A stretch of 64,000 bases of DNA from Sporofaciens musculi (GTDB lineage: Bacteria > Bacillota > Clostridia > Lachnospirales > Lachnospiraceae), in contig NZ_WUQX01000001.1 of assembly GCF_009830285.1 (NCBI RefSeq), positions 3,162,501 to 3,226,500 on the forward strand, written 5' to 3'. Below, piece after piece: positions 17,297 to 27,416 of this stretch. The notes beneath the pieces were generated by a model. The model saw only the letters and a program-made list of their open reading frames with translations. It had not been told where the DNA came from and searched no databases. Numbering within the stretch: the first letter of the stretch is position 1; the number at the start of each line of letters is the position of its first letter. The position numbers were made by a program, and so were the translations under genes.

Positions 17297-17335
17297 AAAA
17301 AGACCCGAACACACTTCCATGTGTCCGAATCTTTT
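17297..17335 (-). terminator. Intrinsic terminator after ftsZ
   Basis: Imperfect 16-bp arms AAAAGATTCGGACACA and TGTGTTCGGGTCTTTT (minus strand) surround a short loop, followed by T residues. It ends the dcw transcript. Confidence 0.7.
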
Positions 17336-17372
17336 ATGGAACTCTATTCATCTGCCAAAAAGGACAACACCC

Positions 17373-18623
17373 TTACTTCTTAAAGAAATCCGGTATCTTA
17401 ATTGACTGCTCCTTCACCTTACTGGAGGGAGTCCTTGGTGTATCCAAAGAAGGCGCTGTTCCGCCTACAGGACGCCTGGGCATTGCTGAAGCACCGCTGT
17501 TCTTCATGCCCCCCATTCCAAAGTCCAGCCTTGGTGCAGCCGGTCCGCCCTGCTGCATAGACCTGTCATATCCGCCCTGCTGCATACCGCCCATACCGCC
17601 GGCCGGATGACCCATACCGCCGCCGTTCCTTGGCGTCTCAAGCCTTGATTTCAGCTTGGATGCGCTTCCTCCTACATTGTGGAGTCCGGTTGCGATTACG
17701 GTAATGGTAGCCTCATCTGTCCTGGCATCGTCATACATAGCACCGAAGATAATGTTCGCATCCTCACCTGCAAGTTCCTGCACATACTCAGCCGCGTCAG
17801 ACGCGTCCATAAGTGTAATATCTCCGGATACATTAATAATAACGTGGGATGCACCTGCGATGGTCGTCTCAAGCAACGGACTTGATACAGCCTGCTTAAC
17901 AGCCTCAAGGGCTTTGTCGTCGCCGCGGCCCTGTCCGATCCCGATATGTGCAATACCCTTGTCCGTCATTACTGTCTGAACATCCGCAAAGTCAAGGTTA
18001 ATGAGAGCCGGTACATTAATCAGGTCGGTAATACCCTGGATACCTTGCTGCAATACCTCATCCGCCTTCTTAAGCGCCTCAGGCATGGTGGTACGCCTGT
18101 CCACCACCTCAAGTAGCTTATCGTTGGGAATTACAATCAGAGTGTCCACACTCTCTTTAAGCTTCTCGATTCCTGACAGCGCATTGTTCATACGCGTCTT
18201 GGACTCAAAACGGAAGGGCTTCGTCACTACGCCGACTGTCAGCGCCCCAAGCTCCTTGGCAATCCGCGCAACCACAGGCGTCGCGCCGGTTCCCGTACCG
18301 CCGCCCATACCGCAGGTTACGAACACCATGTCCGCCCCCTTAAGAGCAGAGGACACTTCCTCCGCGCTCTCCTCTGCAGCCTTCTCGCCAATCTCAGGCC
18401 TTGCACCTGCTCCAAGCCCCTTTGTAATCTTCTCACCAATCTGCATAAGCGTCGGCGCCTTACATAACTGGAGCGCCTGCTTATCTGTATTAATAGCAAT
18501 AAACTCAACACCGGCAATCTGCTCATCGATCATTCGGTTCACAGCATTATTGCCGCCGCCGCCGACTCCAACAACAATTATCTTCGCCGCAGCTTCTGAT
18601 TCATTCGTTTTAATTTCTAGCAA
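17373..18623 (-). CDS. ftsZ: Cell division protein FtsZ
   Basis: 416 residues. The tubulin-like GTPase domain has [13 protein letters not shown], the signature GGGTGTG (residues around 105) and the T7 loop [11 protein letters not shown]. The variable linker from about residue 330 is rich in Gly, Met and Pro, and the last residues IKIPDFFKK form the conserved partner-binding tail. It assembles the Z-ring. The start is a TTG after GGAGGAGAAACCC. It is the last gene of the dcw run, with 218 bp between it and ftsQ that may hold its own promoter. Confidence 0.97.
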   Translation of the reverse strand: MLEIKTNESEAAAKIIVVGVGGGGNNAVNRMIDEQIAGVEFIAINTDKQALQLCKAPTLMQIGEKITKGLGAGARPEIGEKAAEESAEEVSSALKGADMVFVTCGMGGGTGTGATPVVARIAKELGALTVGVVTKPFRFESKTRMNNALSGIEKLKESVDTLIVIPNDKLLEVVDRRTTMPEALKKADEVLQQGIQGITDLINVPALINLDFADVQTVMTDKGIAHIGIGQGRGDDKALEAVKQAVSSPLLETTIAGASHVIINVSGDITLMDASDAAEYVQELAGEDANIIFGAMYDDARTDEATITVIATGLHNVGGSASKLKSRLETPRNGGGMGHPAGGMGGMQQGGYDRSMQQGGPAAPRLDFGMGGMKNSGASAMPRRPVGGTAPSLDTPRTPSSKVKEQSIKIPDFFKK

Positions 18624-18841
18624 GGGTTTCTCCTCCTTTGTTATCCTTATTATATATTATACATCCCACACATAAAGCAAATGAAATGTGTTCTTTGCCA
18701 TATATACTATATAATATAGACTTTTGTGCAAAATATCAATAGAATTCCTCTATTTTTCTCAATTTTATTCTCGCTTTTCTTTGAAAGACCCACATAATCC
18801 TGTGATTCTTCCATTCCCGTCTCAATCCGGCTCTAAAAAAA

Positions 18842-19684
18842 TCATTCGGTAATTCCTGCAGCCTGTGCCTCCTGGGTTTGATTCGAGAGCTCCTGGGAGT
18901 CCTCTAAAGAATCCTCTAGCTCTCCCTCCACTTCAGCAGGAATATCCTGAGGAAGCGCACCCTCCTCGAAGGTAATAGTTCCCTGAACCTCAGAGTAATT
19001 TTCCAGATGAAGCGTCCCCTCCTTATCCCCAATCTTTTCAAGGATTGGCGCAATCTGCGCAATCTGCACAGCCGACACATTCTTTCCAAGACGAATCCGG
19101 ATTCTCCCTACATAGAGGCAGATTACGTCCTCCTCGCACACAATCCGGTCCGGCTTAAGGTCATGTTTTGTAATCTCTCTGGAGGTCTCAAGAATCTGCT
19201 CAAAGATTTTGGTGTTCTTACTCCTAAGATGCTCATACAGCTTCACCTCTCCAAGTCCAATCCCTTCAATATAGGGAACCCCCTCAATCAGCGCAGACGA
19301 TTCCAGCACCACCAGCCCCTCCTTATCGAAATAATCATAAAGCTCTCCATTCTGTATGTATCCCACAATGGGCTTTTCCTTTACCTCAATCTTAACGCTC
19401 CACGGGGCTTTCAGGCGCACCTTCATCTGCTCCAGACAAGGCAGCGTCTTCCCTTTTCCCAAAGCATATTTCCCCAAAATATACAATGCATTAACCGAAA
19501 AATCGTCATTCTGAACCGTTTCGATGATTTCCTTCTCAGTCACATAATCGTTTCCCTTAACCTCAATCTTCTGGACATAGAACAAAAGAAAGATGATTGC
19601 CGCAATAATCGCCAAACCAAGAAATAGAACGATAAACGCATATATCCTATGTGACTTTTTCTTCCTTCTTCTCCTGTTACCCAT
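18842..19684 (-). CDS. ftsQ: Cell division protein FtsQ/DivIB
   Basis: 280 residues. A basic cytoplasmic tail (GNRRRRKKKSHR) precedes one membrane helix (IYAFIVLFLGLAIIAAIIFL). A POTRA domain follows (VQKIEVKGNDYVTEKEIIE), then the FtsQ beta domain. An acidic, Gln-rich tail of about 35 residues ends the protein. It links the FtsL complex to septal synthesis. It starts 14 bases after ftsW. Confidence 0.88.
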   Translation of the reverse strand: MGNRRRRKKKSHRIYAFIVLFLGLAIIAAIIFLLFYVQKIEVKGNDYVTEKEIIETVQNDDFSVNALYILGKYALGKGKTLPCLEQMKVRLKAPWSVKIEVKEKPIVGYIQNGELYDYFDKEGLVVLESSALIEGVPYIEGIGLGEVKLYEHLRSKNTKIFEQILETSREITKHDLKPDRIVCEEDVICLYVGRIRIRLGKNVSAVQIAQIAPILEKIGDKEGTLHLENYSEVQGTITFEEGALPQDIPAEVEGELEDSLEDSQELSNQTQEAQAAGITE

Positions 19685-19697
19685 TTCTTATACTCCC

Positions 19698-20780
19698 CTA
19701 TTTTACCCAGGATGATACGCTTAACACAAGCCCCATCTCCACCAGCAAAAACATGACCGAAGTTCCGCCATAGCTGATAAAGGGCAGCGTAATCCCCGTA
19801 TTCGGTATGGTATTCGTAACCACCGCAATATTCAGGATTACCTGAATCATCATATGTCCCATAGCTCCCGTGGCGATTAGCGCACCGAACAAATCGGCTG
19901 CATGAGTCGCAATCACAAAAAATCTCCAGATTAAAATCAGAAACAGAATCAACACAAACCCTGCGCCAAACAAGCCCAGTTCCTCGCAGATAATAGAAAA
20001 AATCATGTCGTTCTGCGCCTCCGGAACAAAACCAAGCTTCTGGATACTCTCCCCAAGACCACGCCCAAACAAGCCGCCTGACCCGATGGCATACAACCCC
20101 TGCAGCGTCTGATAGCCCTTCTCATAGGCTTCCGGATTCCGCCAGATTGCAAGACGCTCTAAGCGATAACTCTCAAGCGCCAGGAACACGGCCATGAACC
20201 CCACGCCCAGAAGCCCCATGAAAATAAACTGTCCGTACTTAGGGCTTGCCACGAAAATCAATATAACGCCAATCCCCAGAATAATGATGGCTGTACTTAA
20301 ATTGCTGGCCCCCACAAGGCCCACCACCGGAAGAATCATTAGCATAATCTTCAGCATGGTACGCATTTTCCCAATATCCTTCACATTCCTCGTCACCATC
20401 TGGGCAAGGAATAGAATCAACGCAACCTTGGCGAACTCCGACGGCTGAAAGGATAACGGTCCCAAAGACAGCCATCTTTTGGAACCGTTAATCTCATCAC
20501 CTATGAACAAGACTGCCACTGATAAAAGGATCGCCGTCAGATATCCAAGAACGGCGAAATGCCGCCATACATGATAATCCATATTAGCAACCACGAACAT
20601 TCCGGCGATTCCAAGCAATGTCGCAAAAACCTGCTTCTTTAAATAGTAAAACGAGTCATGGAACTTTACGTCCCCATTGTAGGCACTGGTACTGTAGAGG
20701 ATTACAAGTCCCGTAATCACAAGCAGAAATAACGCGGTAAGAAGCGTATAATCAAACTCTCTGTTTTTAGACGGTGTCAA
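19698..20780 (-). CDS. SEDS-family glycosyltransferase FtsW/SpoVE (dcw copy)
   Basis: 360 residues with about ten membrane spans. SEDS markers are LVILYSTSAYNG, GSKRWLSLGPLSFQPSEFAK and the end ITLPFISYGGTSVMFLL. SEDS proteins polymerise lipid II together with a class B PBP. Its place between murD and ftsQ is that of spoVE/ftsW in the Bacillus dcw cluster. A second SEDS gene lies at 30.4 kb, so one may serve sporulation and the other vegetative division; sequence alone does not decide which. Confidence 0.9.
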   Translation of the reverse strand: MTPSKNREFDYTLLTALFLLVITGLVILYSTSAYNGDVKFHDSFYYLKKQVFATLLGIAGMFVVANMDYHVWRHFAVLGYLTAILLSVAVLFIGDEINGSKRWLSLGPLSFQPSEFAKVALILFLAQMVTRNVKDIGKMRTMLKIMLMILPVVGLVGASNLSTAIIILGIGVILIFVASPKYGQFIFMGLLGVGFMAVFLALESYRLERLAIWRNPEAYEKGYQTLQGLYAIGSGGLFGRGLGESIQKLGFVPEAQNDMIFSIICEELGLFGAGFVLILFLILIWRFFVIATHAADLFGALIATGAMGHMMIQVILNIAVVTNTIPNTGITLPFISYGGTSVMFLLVEMGLVLSVSSWVK

Positions 20781-20793
20781 TATATGCCACTCC

Positions 20794-22143
20794 TTATAAG
20801 GAATTTACAATCTCTTTGAACTTCTCTCCACGTACCTCAAAGTTCGGGAACATCCCCCAACTGGCGCATGCAGGCGACAGAAGGACTGCATCTCCCGCTT
20901 TTGCCGCTTGCGCTGCACCAAGCACAGCCTCCTCAAAGGTATCGGCAAACTGATAATCTTTGAAGCCGCAGGCAAGCGCGTCCCTGGCAATCTTCTCCTT
21001 CGTCTCTCCCACCAAAATCAATTTCTTTACTTTCCCGTCAAAACTGTTAATCCAATCTGTATACACAGAATCCTTGTCATATCCGCCGCCAATCAATACG
21101 GTAGGGCGGTTCATAGCCTGAATTCCCTTGATGGCAGCATCCGGATTCGTTCCCTTAGAATCGTTATAGAAGACAACTCCGTTCTTCTCCGTCACATACT
21201 CAATCCGATGCTCTACTCCCTTGAAAGCCAGCACGCTATTTCTGACTATCTCCTCAGGCACACCGTACACTAAAGCCATTGCCGCAGCCGCCATGACATT
21301 TTCATAGTTGTGGGTTCCCAGAAGCTTCAGCTCATCCACCCCACAGATACAACTCTTTCTGTCATTATGGTAAATAATATTGCCGTCCTCAAGATAGATA
21401 CCCTTTTCTAGTTTACGCCGGCTGCTGAAATATAGAACCTGAGCCCGTATATTTTCACCAAATTCCCGTGTAAGAGGGTCCTCATAGTTCAGAATACAGT
21501 AATCCTCCTCCGTCTGGTTCCTGGCTATATTCTTCTTGGCATTTACATATGCCTCCATAGTGTGATGGCGGTTTAAGTGATCCGGAGTAAAATTTAAGAT
21601 AGCGCTGACCCTGGGACGAAAATCTATGATAGTCTCCAACTGAAAGCTGCTCATCTCCGCAACCGTAACGGAAGCCTCATCCATCAAAGAAACAGCAGTT
21701 GTATAAGGATTGCCGATATTGCCCACCACAAAGGTCTTTCTATAATTCCCCATAATCTCGCCAAGTAAAGCTGTAGTGGTTGTCTTCCCATTGGTTCCCG
21801 TAATGGCAAGCACATCCCCCTTTCCTGCTTCATAAGCAAGCTCTACCTCTCCTGTAATCAGTATTCCCTGCTCCCTCATCCGATTCACAATGGGAAGGTC
21901 AGTCGGAACTCCCGGACTTAGGATTACAATATCCAGAGCACCGTATAATTCCTCAGGAAAAGCGCCGAGCACAATCTGCGCCTGGCTTCCTTCCCCCAGT
22001 TTACTGTGAAGCTCAGCCTCACTAAGCTTCTCGTTGCCGTCATAGAGCACTACCTCCGCCCCACAAGTCTCCAAAAGCTTTGCCGCTCCAATACCGCTGA
22101 TTCCTGAGCCGAATACCAGAACCTTCTTCTTCGTTACTTCCAT
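20794..22143 (-). CDS. murD: UDP-N-acetylmuramoylalanine-D-glutamate ligase
   Basis: 449 residues. The N-terminal Rossmann-like domain is VLVFGSGISGIGAAKLL. The central ATP site is AITGTNGKTTTTALLGEI (about residues 113-130). FTPDHLNRH and NDSKGTNPDA are the Mur-ligase motifs. It adds D-Glu to UDP-MurNAc-L-Ala in the cytoplasm. It lies 15 bases after mraY. Confidence 0.95.
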   Translation of the reverse strand: MEVTKKKVLVFGSGISGIGAAKLLETCGAEVVLYDGNEKLSEAELHSKLGEGSQAQIVLGAFPEELYGALDIVILSPGVPTDLPIVNRMREQGILITGEVELAYEAGKGDVLAITGTNGKTTTTALLGEIMGNYRKTFVVGNIGNPYTTAVSLMDEASVTVAEMSSFQLETIIDFRPRVSAILNFTPDHLNRHHTMEAYVNAKKNIARNQTEEDYCILNYEDPLTREFGENIRAQVLYFSSRRKLEKGIYLEDGNIIYHNDRKSCICGVDELKLLGTHNYENVMAAAAMALVYGVPEEIVRNSVLAFKGVEHRIEYVTEKNGVVFYNDSKGTNPDAAIKGIQAMNRPTVLIGGGYDKDSVYTDWINSFDGKVKKLILVGETKEKIARDALACGFKDYQFADTFEEAVLGAAQAAKAGDAVLLSPACASWGMFPNFEVRGEKFKEIVNSL

Positions 22144-22158
22144 ATTCCATGTCTCCTC

Positions 22159-23115
22159 CTACATAGCCATCAGCGCAATCAAACAGAGAAGGGCCGTAAT
22201 AATGGAAAATACCGCTACCACTCTCGTCTCCGACCATCCGCACAGCTCGAAATGATGATGTATGGGCGCCATCTTAAAAATCCGCTTGCCGCCTGTTTTC
22301 TTAAAATATGTCACCTGTATCATAACCGACAACACTTCCACCAGATAAATAAGCCCCACAATAATAATGAAAATCGGCATCTGCAGCATGTAAGCTGTGG
22401 ATGCGACAAATCCTCCCAGGGCAAGGGAGCCAGTGTCTCCCATAAATACGCTGGCAGGATATACATTAAATAAGAGGAAGCCAAGCAAAGCGCCCACCAC
22501 AGCACAGGTAACCGGCTCGATGCCGCTTTTGGTCCCGATTGCCACCACCGTAAAAAATGTAGCCACCAACACGGTGACGCTGGAGGCCAGACCGTCCAGA
22601 CCGTCTGTGAAATTTACGCCGTTCACAGTCCCGATTACTGCAAAAAACATAAGCGGAATCGCGAGCCAACCAATGTTCCAGTATCTTCCGCCAGAAAAAG
22701 GAATCAACATGGCCAGGGATACATCCGTAAACTTAATCATATAAAATGCGAATATTGCTGTCACCACAATCTGCAGAGCCATCTTCTGTTTTGGGAACAA
22801 GCCGTCCGAACGCTTCATCACCACTTTCAGATAATCGTCCAGAAATCCGATGATTCCAAAGCCAAGAGTCACAAATAGAATCGGAATGATCTTGGGATAA
22901 TCCTTGATGTAAATGACCGACGTGACCACCACGCTTAAAAGAATGATGACGCCTCCCATGGTCGGCGTACCGGCTTTCTTGAGGTGAGACTTCACCCCCT
23001 CCTCCCTCTCCGTCTGGCCCATCTTTAATTTTCTGAGCACAGGGATGATTAACGGCCCCATCACCACACTCAGCGCAAATGCAATCAGCACTGGAATCAA
23101 TACACTATAATCCAT
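22159..23115 (-). CDS. mraY: Phospho-N-acetylmuramoyl-pentapeptide transferase MraY
   Basis: 318 residues, ten predicted membrane helices. The catalytic Asp motifs are GFLDDYLKV (about residue 90) and NFTDGLDGLASS. KTGGKRIFKMAPIHHHFEL is the MraY histidine loop. It makes lipid I from UDP-MurNAc-pentapeptide and undecaprenyl phosphate. The family length is about 320, so the gene is complete. Confidence 0.96.
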   Translation of the reverse strand: MDYSVLIPVLIAFALSVVMGPLIIPVLRKLKMGQTEREEGVKSHLKKAGTPTMGGVIILLSVVVTSVIYIKDYPKIIPILFVTLGFGIIGFLDDYLKVVMKRSDGLFPKQKMALQIVVTAIFAFYMIKFTDVSLAMLIPFSGGRYWNIGWLAIPLMFFAVIGTVNGVNFTDGLDGLASSVTVLVATFFTVVAIGTKSGIEPVTCAVVGALLGFLLFNVYPASVFMGDTGSLALGGFVASTAYMLQMPIFIIIVGLIYLVEVLSVMIQVTYFKKTGGKRIFKMAPIHHHFELCGWSETRVVAVFSIITALLCLIALMAM

Positions 23116-23178
23116 ATATCCACCTCTTTATCTCTTTCGTTAATTATAAATTTTAACTACCCTAGTATACTTCATTTC

Positions 23179-24903
23179 CTACTCTTTTTCAATGCCAAGA
23201 TAAGGCAATATGCTCTCAAATATATTCCGTATTACCGGCGCCGCAATAGTTCCCCCGTAATAGATTCCCTGAGGATTATAAATGACGCACATCCCAAGCA
23301 CCTGGGGATTGTCTGCCGGCGCAAAGCCGATAAAAGAAGAAATGTATTTGTTAGCGCTTCTGGGCAGGGTCTGTGAGGTCGCTGTCTTTCCGCCAATGGA
23401 ATAACCCTCAATATACGCGTTCTTACCTGATCCCTCAGACACGACGCTCTCAAGCAGCATCCTCATGGTTGCCGAGGTTTCCGCAGAAACAATCCCTTTC
23501 TCCTCTTCATACTTGAATTCCTCCACCTCTTTCCCCTGCCCGTCAAGAATACGCACGCCGAAATGAGGCGTCACCCTTCTTCCTCCGTTGATCAGAGCGC
23601 TGAAGGTGGTTGCCATCTGCATGGGCGTCACTTGAAAAGACTGTCCAAAACTCATGGTCGCCAGCTCTACCATTCCTACATTTTCCTTCTTATGCATAAT
23701 GGTGCCCGCCTCTCCCGGAAGGTCTACACCGGTCAAGTCCATCAGTCCGAACTGCTTAAAATACTTGTAGAAATTGTCGGTCCCAAGCCGAAGCCCAATA
23801 TCGATGAACACAGGATTACAGGAATTCTGGATGCCCTGGACAAAATTCTCTCCCCCATGGCCGCCCACTTTATGACAGCGGATTTTTCGATCCTCCACCA
23901 CCCGATAGCCCGGACAGCTAAAAGTATCCTCAAGCCTGACTGCCCCTGCCTCCAGACAGGCGGACGCTGTGATTGCCTTGAAGGTAGAGCCTGGCTCATA
24001 GGTATCGTTAATGCAGCCGTTCCTCCACATCTGGTTCAACGCATTCTGGCGCTCCTCGTCCGACATGGAGGCGCTGTCTGCACCGCTATTCAGGGTAAAT
24101 GGGTCGTTGAGATTGAACTCTGGCACATTTACCATGGCAAGAATCTCCCCGTTCTGAGGGTTCATCAGCAGGATTCCCACTTTGTCCGCCTGTTTTTCCT
24201 CCATGACCTTCTCAGCCATCTGCTGGGCGTACATCTGAATATTATAGTCTATGCTAATCTGCAGCGTATTGCCGGCCACAGGCTCCACCCGATCCTCTGC
24301 GACACCGTTTAACTCCACTCCCCTGGCGTCTGTGGTGGTTAGAATCGTCCCATTCTTTCCTTTCAGATATTCTTCGTACTTCACCTCAAGCCCAATGATT
24401 CCCTGGTTATCTCCTCCTGTGAAGCCAAGAACCTTGGAGGCAAGCTCATTGTAAGGATAGTAGCGTTTGAAATCCTCGTCTACCTTCACGCCGTCTAATT
24501 CCATATTACGGATGTTGTCCCCTGTCTCCTTATCCACATTCGTCTTAATCCTCTCCATGGAGGACACCTTCTCCACACGCTTACGGACAACTGCCTCGTC
24601 CATCTCAAGAGCCTCCGCCAAGGTTTTGATTACCTTCTCCGGCTCACGGATCTGGCTGTGAATCACGGATATGGTGCAGACCGTCTTGTTGGTGGCAAGC
24701 ACTTCTCCGCGGGCGTCCAGAATCTCTCCGCGGGCAGCTTTAATCTCCCGTTCCCTCTCATGGAGATCCTCTGCCTTCTTCTGATAATATTTTGCATCAA
24801 ATACCATCAGGTAGATAAGCCTCCCCACCAACGCCAGGATGATTATGGCGGCAACGACGAATACAACCAATATCTTCCTCTTGTTATATGTTTTATTCTT
24901 CAT
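23179..24903 (-). CDS. Class B penicillin-binding protein (SpoVD/FtsI type), with KTA in place of KTG
   Basis: About 574 residues. I used the ATG (MKNKTYNKRK); an upstream TTG is in frame. One membrane anchor (ILVVFVVAAIIILALVGRL) is followed by the dimerisation domain and the transpeptidase domain. Catalytic motifs are STFK in YEPGSTFKAI, SCN in IQNSCNPVF, and GGKTATSQ where most PBPs have KTG. No PASTA repeats are seen. It cross-links septal or cortex peptidoglycan with a SEDS partner. It is the second of two tandem class B PBPs, the usual ftsI-spoVD pair of spore formers. Confidence 0.85.
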   Translation of the reverse strand: MKNKTYNKRKILVVFVVAAIIILALVGRLIYLMVFDAKYYQKKAEDLHEREREIKAARGEILDARGEVLATNKTVCTISVIHSQIREPEKVIKTLAEALEMDEAVVRKRVEKVSSMERIKTNVDKETGDNIRNMELDGVKVDEDFKRYYPYNELASKVLGFTGGDNQGIIGLEVKYEEYLKGKNGTILTTTDARGVELNGVAEDRVEPVAGNTLQISIDYNIQMYAQQMAEKVMEEKQADKVGILLMNPQNGEILAMVNVPEFNLNDPFTLNSGADSASMSDEERQNALNQMWRNGCINDTYEPGSTFKAITASACLEAGAVRLEDTFSCPGYRVVEDRKIRCHKVGGHGGENFVQGIQNSCNPVFIDIGLRLGTDNFYKYFKQFGLMDLTGVDLPGEAGTIMHKKENVGMVELATMSFGQSFQVTPMQMATTFSALINGGRRVTPHFGVRILDGQGKEVEEFKYEEEKGIVSAETSATMRMLLESVVSEGSGKNAYIEGYSIGGKTATSQTLPRSANKYISSFIGFAPADNPQVLGMCVIYNPQGIYYGGTIAAPVIRNIFESILPYLGIEKE

Positions 24904-24982
24904 AATGTAAAAACCTCGCAAAAGCTGTTTGTATAATTTATTACTGCTTTTGCAAGGTTATGAATCCTATGTCCGAATATCC

Positions 24983-26836
24983 TTAGTTTCCTGCTTCTAA
25001 CACAGCATCAGCCGCCGCCTTCTCAATCCCCAGATAAGGGAATACCTCTCTCATAATATCAGCCGCAAGCTGAATTGCATAGGCGCATACCTCCTGTTTC
25101 GCTACATTCGGCTCATCCACAATCACATAAACCATCACCTGAGGATTCTCCTGAGGCGCGTAACCGATAAACGACAATAGATAATTATTTGCCGAACGGG
25201 GCAGCTTTTCCGCTGTACCCGTCTTTCCACCCAGGTCATATCCTTCGACTGCCGCCGATTTTCCGGTTCCCTCCTCCACAACGCCAAGCATATAATCCTT
25301 AAGAAGCTCGCTGGTCTCCTTGGAAACGGTCCTTCTAAGCACCACAGGATTCTTATTCTCCACCAAGTCTCCGTTCTCATCCCAAATCTGCCTTACCACA
25401 CGGGGCTTATAGTAATTTCCCCCGTTAATCAGTGAGCAGAAGGACGCCGCAAGCTGTGTCATGGTTGTATTAAAATTCTGGCCAAAGGCATTGGTTGCCA
25501 GACTGGCTGAATCCATATTCTCCACATCATAGAGTATTCCTGTAGACTCCCTTGGCAAATCAATTCCCGTAGACTCCCCGAAGCCGAACAACTCCTGGTA
25601 TCTGCTGAATTCCTCTTTGCCCAGGCTCTGCCCAATCTGCATCAGCGCCACATTGCAGGAATTCTCAAGGGACTGCTTTAACGTCTGGGCCCCATGGCCG
25701 TTTCGGTTGTTACAGTGGATATCATGGTCTCCTACATGCATCACCCCTCCGCAGGAATAGTTCTCCTCTCCTGTCAGAATTCCCGTCTCCAGTCCCGCCG
25801 CTATGGTAAAGGGCTTAAAGGTGGAGCCTGGCTCATAGGGCTCGCTGACGCAGAAATTATTCCAAAGCTCATTGTATTTTTCTACCTTCTCCTCCTCAGA
25901 CATGGCCTCTATAGTTTCCGCCCCATAATATTTCGACAAGTCTCTTGGCTGGTTCAAATCGAAGTTGGGATAAGACGCCTCTGCAAGAATCTCCCCATTC
26001 TGGGGATTCATAATGAGAACCGCCGTATTCTTGCTGCCCTCTCCTGGCCTAGCCTCATTCTTGTGAGCCTCATTAAACGCAAGGATATGCTTCTCCACAA
26101 TGTTCTGCACCTGCAAATCAATGGTAGAAACCACCGTATTCCCTGTGGTCGGCTCCTTCACCGTCCGCTCAAAGGTAGAATCCTCATCCAGATACCCGTA
26201 TTCTTTTCCGTCCGTCCCGTTGAGGATGGAATTGTAGGACGCCTCAATCCCACAGCTTCCCACATTTCCATTCACCGTAAAGCCAATTACGTCGCTGGCT
26301 AAGGTATTGTAAGGATACTTCCTGATATAGTCGTCTTCCAGCCAGATTCCTTTGACATTAGGATAATTCTCCTCGTCTGCGTCAACTGCCGCAAACGCCT
26401 GGGCTGTCTCATAATCCACGCTTTTTCTAAGGATGCTGTATCTGCTGGTGGGCTTTTCTTCTATAATCTGGCGTACCGTTGCCTCCTCAATCCCAAAACA
26501 GTCCCGAAGCACCCCAATGGTGGGCTCGATATAATCCTTGTCGCTTAGCATATACTGGACGTCCAAAATCACGTTGTATACCCGCTCACTGGTGGCAATC
26601 TTCGTCCCGTTGCGGTCCACAATATCCCCCCGCTTAAAGGGAATCGTCCTGCTGTCATACTGCTGCCTGTCAAGCACGATTTTGGTATAGTCCGAACCGT
26701 TGGAGGCATTGATATAAGTAATCCTTCCCACTAAGATAACAAAAGCCAGTATAATCGTCACAAACAATAATACCAGCTTTTTCTGCATGAATTTTGTAAA
26801 TTTTGTCCGCAATAAACTCTTTGTATTTTTCGCCAT
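24983..26836 (-). CDS. Class B penicillin-binding protein (FtsI/PBP2B type)
   Basis: 617 residues. A single membrane segment (LVLLFVTIILAFVILVGRI) precedes the PBP dimer domain (FKRGDIVDRNGTKIATSERVY). The transpeptidase motifs are YEPGSTFKPF, LENSCNVAL and GGKTGTAEKLPRSANN, all canonical. It directly follows ftsL, the position of ftsI in the dcw cluster. The neighbouring downstream PBP has the same architecture and probably arose by duplication. Confidence 0.88.
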   Translation of the reverse strand: MAKNTKSLLRTKFTKFMQKKLVLLFVTIILAFVILVGRITYINASNGSDYTKIVLDRQQYDSRTIPFKRGDIVDRNGTKIATSERVYNVILDVQYMLSDKDYIEPTIGVLRDCFGIEEATVRQIIEEKPTSRYSILRKSVDYETAQAFAAVDADEENYPNVKGIWLEDDYIRKYPYNTLASDVIGFTVNGNVGSCGIEASYNSILNGTDGKEYGYLDEDSTFERTVKEPTTGNTVVSTIDLQVQNIVEKHILAFNEAHKNEARPGEGSKNTAVLIMNPQNGEILAEASYPNFDLNQPRDLSKYYGAETIEAMSEEEKVEKYNELWNNFCVSEPYEPGSTFKPFTIAAGLETGILTGEENYSCGGVMHVGDHDIHCNNRNGHGAQTLKQSLENSCNVALMQIGQSLGKEEFSRYQELFGFGESTGIDLPRESTGILYDVENMDSASLATNAFGQNFNTTMTQLAASFCSLINGGNYYKPRVVRQIWDENGDLVENKNPVVLRRTVSKETSELLKDYMLGVVEEGTGKSAAVEGYDLGGKTGTAEKLPRSANNYLLSFIGYAPQENPQVMVYVIVDEPNVAKQEVCAYAIQLAADIMREVFPYLGIEKAAADAVLEAGN

Positions 26837-26845
26837 GTCACACCT

Positions 26846-27376
26846 CTATCTGCTGCGTTTACCTGACTGGGCAAGCACACCGTCATCTGGGATCTCCTCA
26901 AGCTGTCTGACATAATCCGTCGCCGGATTATCATATTCTACAATCTGCTCAGGAGACGCATAGACCATGCCTAGCTGATTCTGGGCCCGTTCTCTGATCT
27001 CGTCAAGATTCACGGAATCCATCACAGCATTATACTTGGCGTTATTCTCTTCTTTTAAGTTAGCCAGCTCTTTTTGCATGGCTGTGATGTTCTTTGATCG
27101 ATCCGTAATACGTGACTGAAGCTTCACATAGTTCACACACACAATGACTGCTGTAACTGCCGCCACAGTAAGGAAAATCACATAGGCGGAATTCATATGA
27201 AGCGCCTGTTTCCTGTTCTTTAAAACCTGCTTACTTACCTTCTTCTTCGGTCTTTCAGGTGACTGCTCATGGTACGCCGGCTCCACCTCCACCGCCACAT
27301 TTCCGTAAACATATGGCGCCTGGCTTCCCCGTCTTCTGTACTGCTGCCCTCGATTGGCACGATTCTTTACCGCCAT
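26846..27376 (-). CDS. ftsL: FtsL-like septum protein
   Basis: About 176 residues. I chose the ATG five bases after AAGGGGTGA. The sequence has a basic N-terminal tail, one membrane helix (AYVIFLTVAAVTAVIVCVNY) and a periplasmic coiled coil (ITDRSKNITAMQKELANLKEENN). FtsL proteins are identified mainly by this layout and by their place between rsmH and ftsI. It is longer than Bacillus FtsL (about 117 residues), which is common in Lachnospiraceae. Confidence 0.78.
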   Translation of the reverse strand: MAVKNRANRGQQYRRRGSQAPYVYGNVAVEVEPAYHEQSPERPKKKVSKQVLKNRKQALHMNSAYVIFLTVAAVTAVIVCVNYVKLQSRITDRSKNITAMQKELANLKEENNAKYNAVMDSVNLDEIRERAQNQLGMVYASPEQIVEYDNPATDYVRQLEEIPDDGVLAQSGKRSR

Positions 27377-27416
27377 GTAAGTCACCCCTTCCCGTCAAAT
27401 GTCCTGCCCGATTTCC

